Assembly: GCF_018308945.1 (NCBI RefSeq)
Contig: NZ_CP070501.1
Location: 1,240,001-1,304,000, forward strand
Direction of reading: 5' to 3'
Length of the DNA: 64,000 bases
From: Agrococcus sp. Marseille-Q4369
GTDB lineage: Bacteria > Actinomycetota > Actinomycetes > Actinomycetales > Microbacteriaceae
Position 1 is the stretch's first letter. The number at the start of each line of letters is the position of its first letter. This document shows, piece by piece, positions 50,365 through 57,858 of the stretch. The translations under genes and the position numbers were made by a program. The notes under the pieces were generated by a model. That model made no database searches and was not told the origin of the DNA. It saw only the letters and a list, made by a program, of their open reading frames with translations.

Positions 50365-53300
50365 CTAGATCAGGTGGTCGGTGAGGTGGTTCGGCGTGCC
50401 GAAGCGGTGCGCCGTGATCGCGATCGCCTGCTCGCGCAGGAACGGCAGCAGCTCGACGCGGCCCGCCTCCGTCACCGGGTGCGACACGATCGCGAGGTCG
50501 GGGCGGCCCTCGACCGCCTCCGCGAGCGCCCGCACACCGGCGGCCACCGCGTCGTCGGCCGCGAGGTAGCGGATGCGACCCTGCTCGAGCCGCTGCGCCG
50601 AGCGGCGGAAGGCCGCGTCGTCCTCGACCGTCACCGGCACGCCCGCCGCCGCAAGCGCCGCCCGTACCGCGGGCGCCGACTCGATCGCGGTCGACACCCG
50701 CACGGAAGCGCCCGCGCGAAGCGCCGCGACGACCGAGCGCGCGAGCTGCGCGACGCGGCCGCCCTCGGCGAGCCGGATCGTCACGCCCGGCATCGGCAGG
50801 TGCCGCAGGATGTCGCGCTCGGCCGAGAGGCCCTGCACGTCCTCGGCGACGCCGAGCTCGGTCGCCCACACGTGCTGGTCGGAGCCGGCCGCGCGTGCGA
50901 GCGCCTCGGCCTCCGCTGCTGTCACCGAAGCCGACGCCGTGGCCGTCACCGACGCATCCGTCGCCTTGACGAGCGACTCGACGGCGTCGACGATCCCCTG
51001 CACCGCCGGCAGCTCGATCGGCGCGGTCTCGCGCGCCTCGGCCGAGCGCCAGTCGACGAGCGGGAAGAGGTAGCTCGGCCCGCCGGCCTTCGTGGTCGGG
51101 CCGACGACCGAGCGCTTCCAGCCGCCGAAGGGCTGGCGCTGCACGATCGCGCCGGTGATGCCGCGGTTGACGTAGAGGTTGCCCGCCTGCACGGTGTCGA
51201 GCCACTGGCCGATCTCGTCGGGGTCGAGCGAGTGGATGCCGGACGTGAGCCCGTAGTCGACGTCGTTGACGAGCTCGATCGCCTCCTCGAGCGTCTCGAC
51301 GCGCATGATGCCGAGGATCGGCCCGAAGTACTCGGTGCGGTGGTACTCGCTCCCCCGCTGCACGCCGGCGCGCAGGCCCGGGCTCCACAGCTTGCCGCTC
51401 TCGTCGAGCTGCTTCGGCTCGACGATCCACGACTCGCCCGCGCCCAGGCTCGTGAGCCCCTCGAGCAGCTTGCCCTCGGCGGGCGCGACGATCGGGCCCA
51501 TCTGACTGTCGGCGTCCCACGGGTAGCCGACGTCGAGCGAGCGCACGCCGTCGACGATCTGGCTGTGCAGGCGCTTCGAGCGGCCTGCCTGGCCGACGAG
51601 GATCGCGAGCGACGCCGCCGAGCACTTCTGCCCCGCGTGGCCGAACGCGCTCGCGACGATGTCCTTCGCCGCGAGATCAGAGTCGGCCGAGGGCGTCACG
51701 ATGATCGCGTTCTTGCCGCTCGTCTCGGCGAGCAGGTCGAGGTCGGGCCGGATGCGTCGGAAGGCCTGGGCGGTCTCGAACCCGCCCGTGAGGATCACGC
51801 GGTCGACGCGCGAGTCGCCGATGAGCTGGTCGCCGAGGCTGCGGTCGGCGAACTGCACGAAGTGCAGCACCTCGCGCGGCACGCCCGCCGCCCACAGCGC
51901 GTCGAGCATCACGGCGCCCGTGCGGGCCGTCGCGCGCGCGGGCTTGACGATGACGGATGCGCCGGACGCGAGGGCCGCGAGCGTCGAGCCCGCGGGGATC
52001 GCGATCGGGAAGTTCCACGGCGGCGTGACCGCGATGAGCCGCGAGGGCACCGCGACGGCGCCGTCGACGCGGTCGAGGTCGCGCGCCCGCTCGGCGTAGT
52101 AGTGGGCGAAGTCGATCGCCTCGGAAACCTCGGGGTCGGACTGGTCGAGCGTCTTGCCGGCCTCGGCCGCCGCGACCTCCATGAGCTCGGCGCGGCGAGC
52201 CTCGAGCTCACGGCCCGCGCGGTGCAGGATCTCGGCGCGCTCGTCGCCCGAGAGCGCGCGCCAGGCGGCGTTCGCCTCGATCGCGGCCTCGATCGTGGCG
52301 TCGAGCTCGGCCGCCTCGCGCAGCGTCGCCGCCTCGACGAGGTCGACGCCGAGCTCCGACGCCTTCGCGCGCTCGCGGATGCCCGCTGCCCACGCCTGGT
52401 TCGCCGGCAGCGACGGGTCGGAGTCGGGAGCGTTCCGGAACCCGCGCTCGGGTGCGTCGACCGCATCCGCCGTCGTCACCGCCGTGCGGTCCTGGGTGCG
52501 GTGCGTCGCCGGCGCGGGCGCCGCGAGCGCGTCGAGCGAGGCGAAGAAGCGGTCGCGCTCGCGCTCGAAGAGCGGCTCGTCGCGCGCGAGCTCGAACACG
52601 GCCGACATGAAGTTCTCGCGGCTCGCGCCCTCCTCGAGGCGGCGGATGAGGTAGGCGATCGCGACGTCGAACTCGCTCGGGTGCACGACGGGCGTGTAGA
52701 GCAGCAGCCCGCCGACGTCGCGGCGCACGACCTCGGCCTGGCCCTGCGCCATGCCGAGCAGCATCTCGAAGTCGAGGCCGCGCTCGATGCCGCGCTCCTT
52801 CGAGAGCAGCCACGCGAAGGCGACGTCGAAGAGGTTGTGGCCCGCGACGCCGAGCTCGACGTTCGCGATGCGCGAGGGCTCAAGCGACCACGCGAGCACG
52901 CGCTTGTAGTGCGTGTCGCTGTCCTGCTTCGTGTGCCAGGTCGCGAGCGGCCAGCCGTGCAGCGACGCCTCGACGCGCTCCATCGGCAGGTTCGCGCCCT
53001 TGACGAGCCGCACCTTGACGGGCGCGCCGCCCGCGGCGACGCGCTCGCCGGCCCACGCCTGCAGGCGCTGCATCGCCGGCAGCGCGTCGGGGAGGTAGGC
53101 CTGCAGCACGATGCCACCCCGGTACTGCTCGAGGCCCGGCGCCTCGAGGATCCGCGTGAAGACCGCCATGGTCATCTCGAGGTCCTTGTACTCCTCCATG
53201 TCGAGGTTGATGAAGGTGCCGGTCGCGGCCGCGCGGCGGTAGAGCGGCAGCAGCCGCTCGATGACGTGCTCGACGGCCTCCTGGAACGCCCACGGCTGGT

Positions 53301-53943
53301 GCGGCGCGGTCGTCGCCGAGACCTTGATCGAGACGTAGTCGACGTCGGGGCGCTCGATGAGCGCGAGCGTGCCGTCGAGGCGGCGCTTCGCCTCGCGGTC
53401 GCCGAGCACGGCCTCGCCGAGCAGGTTGACGTTCAAGCGGGCGCCCGTGGCGCGGATGCGCTCGATCGCCTTGCCGAGGCGGGCGTCGGTCGCGTCGATG
53501 ATGAGGTGGCCGACCATCTCGCGCAGCACGCGCCGCGCGATCGGCACGACGACGTGCGGCGCGAGCGGGGCGACGCCGCCGCCGAGCTTGAGCGCCTGCC
53601 GCATGGGCCAGGGCAGGAAGCCAGGCGCCATGCCTCCGATCTCGCGGAGCGTCTGCGCGGCGACGTGCACGTCCTCGGGGCGGACGACGCCGTCGACGAA
53701 GCGCACGGCGAAGTCGAGGCCCTTCGGGTCGCGGAGCACCCCCGCGAGCTGCTCGGCGCTCGCGTCGGTGGGGATGCGCTCGGCCTCCTCGAGCCAGGTG
53801 CGCACCTGCGCGACGATGGCCGGTGCGAGCGCCCGAAGCTGTTCGAGCTCGGTCGCATCGGCGCCCGTGCTCGGCTCCACCGCGTCGTGCCGCTCGGCAG
53901 TCGTGGTCGTGGTCGCTGTGCTGTCGGTGGCTGCTGCGCCCAT
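50365..53943 (-). CDS. putA: Bifunctional proline dehydrogenase / glutamate-semialdehyde dehydrogenase PutA
   Basis: This 1192-residue enzyme has an N-terminal disordered tail, the FAD-dependent PRODH barrel (about 130-500; SIKVSATTAPHQPW, VKVRLVKGAN, FEMLLGMAQG), then the NAD-dependent aldehyde dehydrogenase domain (about 560-1020; TPPWNFPIAIP, AETSGKNAIIV with catalytic E, GHAGQKCSAAS with catalytic C, NLYVNRGITGAIV). A C-terminal region of about 170 residues follows. It converts proline to glutamate. No ribbon-helix-helix DNA-binding domain is present, so it does not repress itself. The divergent LysR gene may regulate it. Confidence 0.94.
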   Translation of the reverse strand: MGAAATDSTATTTTTAERHDAVEPSTGADATELEQLRALAPAIVAQVRTWLEEAERIPTDASAEQLAGVLRDPKGLDFAVRFVDGVVRPEDVHVAAQTLREIGGMAPGFLPWPMRQALKLGGGVAPLAPHVVVPIARRVLREMVGHLIIDATDARLGKAIERIRATGARLNVNLLGEAVLGDREAKRRLDGTLALIERPDVDYVSIKVSATTAPHQPWAFQEAVEHVIERLLPLYRRAAATGTFINLDMEEYKDLEMTMAVFTRILEAPGLEQYRGGIVLQAYLPDALPAMQRLQAWAGERVAAGGAPVKVRLVKGANLPMERVEASLHGWPLATWHTKQDSDTHYKRVLAWSLEPSRIANVELGVAGHNLFDVAFAWLLSKERGIERGLDFEMLLGMAQGQAEVVRRDVGGLLLYTPVVHPSEFDVAIAYLIRRLEEGASRENFMSAVFELARDEPLFERERDRFFASLDALAAPAPATHRTQDRTAVTTADAVDAPERGFRNAPDSDPSLPANQAWAAGIRERAKASELGVDLVEAATLREAAELDATIEAAIEANAAWRALSGDERAEILHRAGRELEARRAELMEVAAAEAGKTLDQSDPEVSEAIDFAHYYAERARDLDRVDGAVAVPSRLIAVTPPWNFPIAIPAGSTLAALASGASVIVKPARATARTGAVMLDALWAAGVPREVLHFVQFADRSLGDQLIGDSRVDRVILTGGFETAQAFRRIRPDLDLLAETSGKNAIIVTPSADSDLAAKDIVASAFGHAGQKCSAASLAILVGQAGRSKRLHSQIVDGVRSLDVGYPWDADSQMGPIVAPAEGKLLEGLTSLGAGESWIVEPKQLDESGKLWSPGLRAGVQRGSEYHRTEYFGPILGIMRVETLEEAIELVNDVDYGLTSGIHSLDPDEIGQWLDTVQAGNLYVNRGITGAIVQRQPFGGWKRSVVGPTTKAGGPSYLFPLVDWRSAEARETAPIELPAVQGIVDAVESLVKATDASVTATASASVTAAEAEALARAAGSDQHVWATELGVAEDVQGLSAERDILRHLPMPGVTIRLAEGGRVAQLARSVVAALRAGASVRVSTAIESAPAVRAALAAAGVPVTVEDDAAFRRSAQRLEQGRIRYLAADDAVAAGVRALAEAVEGRPDLAIVSHPVTEAGRVELLPFLREQAIAITAHRFGTPNHLTDHLI

Positions 53944-54046
53944 GCGGCTGCCCTCCCTCTGCCGTCGTGCGGCTCGCGTGATGGTGCGTGCGATGGCACG
54001 CTGCGGACAGTATGCGCCCGCGCAACCGTCGCGTACAGTGACGGTT

Positions 54047-54066
54047 CACGACGAATATCCGTCGTG
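54047..54066. promoter_or_regulatory. Candidate LysR operator between putA and lysR gene
   Basis: A 20-bp near-palindrome CACGACGAATATCCGTCGTG (two mismatched positions) stands in the 150-bp divergent region, 27 nt before the LysR ATG. It contains the T-N11-A-like spacing of LysR sites and an AT core, suiting regulation of both genes. Confidence 0.55.
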
Positions 54067-54093
54067 TACCGCGATGCTTCCCGGAGGGTCCCG

Positions 54094-54984
54094 ATGCTCG
54101 AAGTCCGCCGCTTGCGGCTCCTGCGGGAGCTGCGCCTGCGCGGCACGATCGCCGCGGTCGCGACCGCGCTCGCCTACGCGCCGAGCGCCGTCTCGCAGCA
54201 GCTCTCCGCGCTCGAGCGCGAGGTCGGCGTGCCGCTCACGCGCAAGCAGGGCAGGCGGCTCGCGCTCACCCCACAGGGCGAGCTCCTCGCCCAGCACGCC
54301 GAAGGCATCCTCACCGGCCTCGAGGCCGCGGAGCGCGCCGTCGCCGCGTCGCTCGGCCGCCCCGTCGGCACGGTGCGCATCGCCGTGTTCCAGTCGGCGG
54401 CGCTCGGGCTCGTGCCGCACATGCTGCGGATCCTCGCCGAGGAGGCGCCGGAGGTGCGCGTCGAGATGGTGCAGCGCGAGCCCGAGACGGCGCTCTACGA
54501 CACCTTCGTGGGCGACTTCGACCTCGTCGTCGCCGAGCAGTACCCGGGGCACGCCGCGCCCCAGCACGCGGGCCTCGACCGGCAGCTGCTGACGACCGAT
54601 GCCCTGCGGCTCGCGGTGCCGCCCGACTCCGCCATCGAGCGGCTCGCCGATGCCGCCGGGCACGCGTGGGTCATGGAGCCCGTCGGCGCTGCCTCCCGGC
54701 ACTTCGGCGAGCAGCAGTGCCGGGTCGCGGGCTTCGAGCCCGACGTGCGGTTCGCGACCGCCGACCTGCAGGCGCAGATGCGGCTCATCGAGACCGGGCA
54801 CGCGGTCGGCGTCATGAACGACCTCACGTGGGTCGGCACCCGGGTCGGCTTCCGCATCGTCGAGCTGCCGGGCGCGCCGCGCCGCGAGGTGTTCACGGCA
54901 GCGCGCACCGCCTCGGACGGCAACCCTGCCATCGCCGCCGTGCGGTCGGCGCTCACCGCCGCGGTGCCGGCCGGCCTGGAGTGA
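54094..54984 (+). CDS. LysR-family transcriptional regulator
   Basis: The 296-residue protein has the LysR winged helix at 1-65 (MLEVRRLRLLRELRLRGTIA, AYAPSAVSQQLSALEREVG) and an effector domain at about 85-290 (GTVRIAVFQSAALGLVPHML). The divergent arrangement with putA and the 20-bp palindrome between them suggest it controls proline catabolism; proline as effector is inferred. GGAGGG is a good ribosome binding site for ATG 54094. A longer reading upstream has no support. Confidence 0.9.
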   Translation: MLEVRRLRLLRELRLRGTIAAVATALAYAPSAVSQQLSALEREVGVPLTRKQGRRLALTPQGELLAQHAEGILTGLEAAERAVAASLGRPVGTVRIAVFQSAALGLVPHMLRILAEEAPEVRVEMVQREPETALYDTFVGDFDLVVAEQYPGHAAPQHAGLDRQLLTTDALRLAVPPDSAIERLADAAGHAWVMEPVGAASRHFGEQQCRVAGFEPDVRFATADLQAQMRLIETGHAVGVMNDLTWVGTRVGFRIVELPGAPRREVFTAARTASDGNPAIAAVRSALTAAVPAGLE

Positions 54985-54993
54985 CTCGCGGCG

Positions 54994-56223
54994 TCAGCGC
55001 ACGCGCGCGAGATCGCGGCGGTGCAGCGCGACGTCGCTCGAGACGAGCACGAGCGCGATCGTGAGCCCGGCGAGCAGCGCCCACGGCAGCGCGCCGACAC
55101 CGATCGAGTCGAGCACGAAGGCGCCGAGCAGGGCTCCCGCGCCGATCCCGACGTTGAAGCCCGTCGTGTACCAGGCGGTCGCCTGCTGCAGCATCCGCTC
55201 GGGCGTCGCCTGCAGCTGCCGCGTCTGCAGCAGCGCTGGCAGGGCACCGAGCGAGAACGCCCACAGCAGCACCGCGGTGACCGTGAGCACGACGTGCTGC
55301 GAGAGCCCGAGCGCGAGCATCGCCGCGATGCCGGCGACGAGCATCGCGAGCGTCGCCGCCGTCGGCCGCTTGCCGAGCCACAGCGCGATCGCGAGCACCG
55401 CCGCGATGCCGACGAGGCCGTAGCCGAACAGCGCGCCCGAGAGCCACGACTCCGGCAGGCCCGCATGGTGGACGAGGAACGGCGAGACGTAGGTGTAGAG
55501 CGCGTAGTGGCCGAGCATGACCACGGTCGTCGACAGGATCGCGAGCGCGACGCCGCGCACGCTCTTGCCCGGCTCGGGGTCAGGCAGCGCGATCGAGCCG
55601 GTCGAGGTCGTGGCGCGGTCGCGCAAGTGGTCGACGGGCGGCAGCAGCCGCCACACCGCGAGCGCGACCGCGAGGCACACGCCGCCGAAGAGCGCGAACG
55701 ACCAGCGCCAGCCGATGAGCTGTCCGAGCAGCGTCGCGAGCGGCAGCCCGAGCACGTACGCGAACGAGCCGCCCGCCGACGTGATCGCGACGGCGCGCGC
55801 GAGCTGGTGCGGCTTGACGAGGTAGGCGGCGTAGGCGCCGACGACGGTCCAGAAGATGCCGTGCACGATGCCGCCGATGACGCGGAACGCGACCGACCAC
55901 GCGTAGTCGGGCGCGAGCGCCGAGCCGAAGCAGCTGAGCCCGAAGACCACGAGCACGGTGGTGACGAGCAGGTGGCGGGGGATGCGTCGGGTCAGGCGGA
56001 TGAGCGTGGTCGAGGATGCGACGACGGTGAAGGCGAAGATCGTCACGAGCAGGCCGATCGCGCCCTCGCTCACGCCGAGCTCGCGACTCATGGGCAGCAG
56101 CAGGCCCATCGGCAGCATCTCGACCGAGATGTTCGTGAAGACGGCGAGCGCGAGCACCGCGAGCGCGGCGGTCGGGAAGCGGTCCGGGGCCTTCCCCGCC
56201 GCGGTCGTCGACTGCTCGCTCAC
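54994..56223 (-). CDS. MFS transporter, DHA1 (drug/sugar exporter) type
   Basis: The 409-residue protein has 12 predicted helices. Helices 2-3 enclose the motif LIRLTRRIPRHLLV (MFS motif A degenerate), and helix 5 has the antiporter-like stretch SAGGSFAYVLGLPLATLLG. It resembles AraJ/YdhP-like exporters. The substrate is unknown. I chose GTG 56223 (VSEQSTTAAG); a TTG three codons earlier is an alternative. It is convergent with the lysR gene (9 bp apart) and divergent from a DivIVA-like gene. Confidence 0.87.
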   Translation of the reverse strand: MSEQSTTAAGKAPDRFPTAALAVLALAVFTNISVEMLPMGLLLPMSRELGVSEGAIGLLVTIFAFTVVASSTTLIRLTRRIPRHLLVTTVLVVFGLSCFGSALAPDYAWSVAFRVIGGIVHGIFWTVVGAYAAYLVKPHQLARAVAITSAGGSFAYVLGLPLATLLGQLIGWRWSFALFGGVCLAVALAVWRLLPPVDHLRDRATTSTGSIALPDPEPGKSVRGVALAILSTTVVMLGHYALYTYVSPFLVHHAGLPESWLSGALFGYGLVGIAAVLAIALWLGKRPTAATLAMLVAGIAAMLALGLSQHVVLTVTAVLLWAFSLGALPALLQTRQLQATPERMLQQATAWYTTGFNVGIGAGALLGAFVLDSIGVGALPWALLAGLTIALVLVSSDVALHRRDLARVR

Positions 56224-56246
56224 GACGGGCAAGCCTATGCCGCCGA

Positions 56247-56252
56247 TAGCAT
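56247..56252 (+). promoter_or_regulatory. -10 hexamer TAGCAT, predicted leaderless
   Basis: TAGCAT followed by CGGCCC and GTG 56259, matching the leaderless geometry of other genes in the window. Confidence 0.5.
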
Positions 56253-56258
56253 CGGCCC

Positions 56259-56558
56259 GTGCTGACCGCCGACGACGTCATCTCCGCCCGCTTCGCGACC
56301 ACCCGGTTCGGGCCCGGCTACGACATGGACGACGTCGACGACTTCCTCGACCGCGTCGCGACGACGCTGCGCGCCTACGCCGAGGGCGACGGCGACGGGA
56401 TCGACGTGCTCGCCGCGGACGTCTCGGCCCAGCGGTTCCCGACCACGACGCTCCGGGAGGGCTACGCGCAACTGGAGGTCGACGACTTCCTCGACCGCGC
56501 TGAGACGGCGCTCCGCGCGCTCGAGGCCGCGGCGCTCCGGGGCCCCGCAGGCGCGTAG
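56259..56558 (+). CDS. Small DivIVA-domain protein (two short repeats)
   Basis: The 99-residue protein contains two copies of a DivIVA-like N-terminal motif: RFATTRFGPGYDMDDVDDFL and RFPTTTLREGYAQLEVDDFL, each a short strand, G-Y and V-D-D-F-L-D helix. It lacks the long coiled coil of DivIVA/Wag31, so it may bind membranes or partners as a mini adaptor. It is followed 19 bp later by a second, diverged protein of identical length. Function unknown. Confidence 0.78.
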   Translation: MLTADDVISARFATTRFGPGYDMDDVDDFLDRVATTLRAYAEGDGDGIDVLAADVSAQRFPTTTLREGYAQLEVDDFLDRAETALRALEAAALRGPAGA

Positions 56559-56565
56559 GCGCGCC

Positions 56566-56571
56566 TACGCT
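56566..56571 (+). promoter_or_regulatory. -10 hexamer TACGCT, predicted leaderless
   Basis: TACGCT followed by TGCCCG and GTG 56578. Confidence 0.45.
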
Positions 56572-56577
56572 TGCCCG

Positions 56578-56877
56578 GTGCTGACCACCGAGGCGATCAC
56601 CGCCGTGCCCCTGCACTCCGCGAGCGCGTGGCAGCCGGGCTACCCGGCTCCCGCGGTCGACGCGTGGCGCGCGCACGTGCTCGCCTTCGCCGCCGCGCCC
56701 GAGTCGGCAGCCGGCGAGGCCGCGCTCGCGGCGGTGATCGCGGGCGCCGTCTCGCTGCCCGGCACGATCGCGCTGAGCGGCGCGCGCTACCGCACCGCCG
56801 ACGTCGACGCGCTGCTCGACCTCATCGCCGACGCGCTGCCCGAGCCGGAGTGGCCGGAGGGGTCGCGGCCCGAGTGA
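56578..56877 (+). CDS. Small diverged DivIVA-like protein
   Basis: This 99-residue protein begins VLTTEAITAVPLHSASAWQP, parallel to the upstream protein's VLTADDVISARF. It ends with SGARYRTADVDALLDLIADA, a decayed version of the G-Y...V-D-D-F-L-D unit. The central part (residues 30-65) is alanine-rich and helical. It looks like a diverged paralogue from tandem duplication. Function unknown. Own leaderless-type promoter predicted. Confidence 0.65.
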   Translation: MLTTEAITAVPLHSASAWQPGYPAPAVDAWRAHVLAFAAAPESAAGEAALAAVIAGAVSLPGTIALSGARYRTADVDALLDLIADALPEPEWPEGSRPE

Positions 56878-56891
56878 GTCGCCGCGGCTCG

Positions 56892-56897
56892 TAGGAT
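56892..56897 (+). promoter_or_regulatory. purU -10 hexamer TAGGAT, predicted leaderless
   Basis: TAGGAT followed by CGAGCGG (7 nt) and ATG 56905. Confidence 0.5.
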
Positions 56898-56904
56898 CGA
56901 GCGG

Positions 56905-57756
56905 ATGAGCGCCAACCACTGGATCCTGTCGATCGTCTGCGACGACCGCCCCGGCATCGTCCACGCCATCACCGGCGCGATCGTCGCGTGCGGCGGCAAC
57001 ATCACCGAGTCGCAGCAGTTCTCCTCCGCCGACACCGACCGCTTCTTCATGCGCCTGCAGGTCGAGGCAGAGGCAGAGCGCAGCGACTTCGAGGTGCAGC
57101 TCGCACCCGTCGTCGAGCGCTACGGCATGCAGTGGCAGCTCGACGACGTCGCCCGGCCGCTCAAGACGCTCGTGCTCGTCTCGAAGGCGGCCCACTGCCT
57201 CAACGACATGCTCTTCCGCCAGCGGGCCGGCCAGCTCTCGGTCGACATCCCGCTCGTGATGTCGAACCACCCCGACCTCGCGGGCCTCGCCGCGTTCTAC
57301 GGCGTGCCGTTCGAGCACGCGCCGGTCGTCGACCCCGACTCGAAGGCGGCGTTCGAGCAGCGGGTGCTCGAGGTCGTCGAGCGGGAGGGCGTCGAGCTCG
57401 TCGTGCTCGCCCGCTACATGCAGATCCTCTCCCCCGAGCTCTGCGCCGCGCTCGAGGGCCGGCTCATCAACATCCACCACTCCTTCCTGCCCGGCTTCAA
57501 GGGCGCGAACCCCTACCGGCAGGCGCACGCGCGCGGCGTGAAGCTCATCGGCGCGACCGCGCACTTCGTCACGAGCGACCTCGACGAGGGCCCGATCATC
57601 GAGCAGAACGTCGAGCGCGTCGACCACACGCAGAGCCCTGCGCAGCTCGTCGCGATCGGTCAGGACGTCGAGTCGCGCACCCTCTCGCGCGCCGTGCAGT
57701 GGTTCGCCGAGGACCGCGTGCTGCTCGACGGGCAGCGCACGATCATCTTCCGCTGA
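56905..57756 (+). CDS. purU: Formyltetrahydrofolate deformylase
   Basis: The 283-residue enzyme has an N-terminal ACT domain (about 5-85; DDRPGIVHAITGAIVACGGN) and a formyltransferase-like catalytic domain with the N-H-D triad in INIHHSFLPGFKGANPY and HFVTSDLDEGPIIEQ. It hydrolyses 10-formyl-THF to formate and THF, balancing the one-carbon pool. ACT domains in relatives sense methionine and glycine. It relates functionally to glyA-folD in this window. Confidence 0.95.
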   Translation: MSANHWILSIVCDDRPGIVHAITGAIVACGGNITESQQFSSADTDRFFMRLQVEAEAERSDFEVQLAPVVERYGMQWQLDDVARPLKTLVLVSKAAHCLNDMLFRQRAGQLSVDIPLVMSNHPDLAGLAAFYGVPFEHAPVVDPDSKAAFEQRVLEVVEREGVELVVLARYMQILSPELCAALEGRLINIHHSFLPGFKGANPYRQAHARGVKLIGATAHFVTSDLDEGPIIEQNVERVDHTQSPAQLVAIGQDVESRTLSRAVQWFAEDRVLLDGQRTIIFR

Positions 57757-57770
57757 CGGCGAGGGCGATC

Positions 57771-57825
57771 CGTCACCGCGAGTTCACCCGCCGTGCGTGC
57801 GCATGTCGCCGGGTGCGGCTAGGTT
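57771..57825 (+). promoter_or_regulatory. PHO box and -10 element of the secreted nuclease gene
   Basis: CGTCACC-GCGA-GTTCACC (57771-57788), two units at 11-nt pitch, then 31 nt, then TAGGTT (57820-57825) as -10. The first repeat differs from GTTCACC in its first three bases. Repeat pitch and box-to--10 distance equal those of the pstS promoter. This predicts RegX3 activation under phosphate starvation. Confidence 0.75.
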
Positions 57826-57858
57826 CAGGAGCACCCTGCACCCCAACGGAGTGGATCT

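Noticed and set aside
54041-54066. GTTCAC near the LysR gene as a PHO box
   Set aside because: There is only one partial repeat and no second unit at 11-nt pitch. The bases belong to the 20-bp palindrome.
50164-54984. Open frame of 1606 codons antisense to putA
   Set aside because: The first two thirds is low-complexity Arg/Ala/Asp-rich antisense of putA. Only the LysR portion from 54094 has protein-like sequence and a ribosome binding site.
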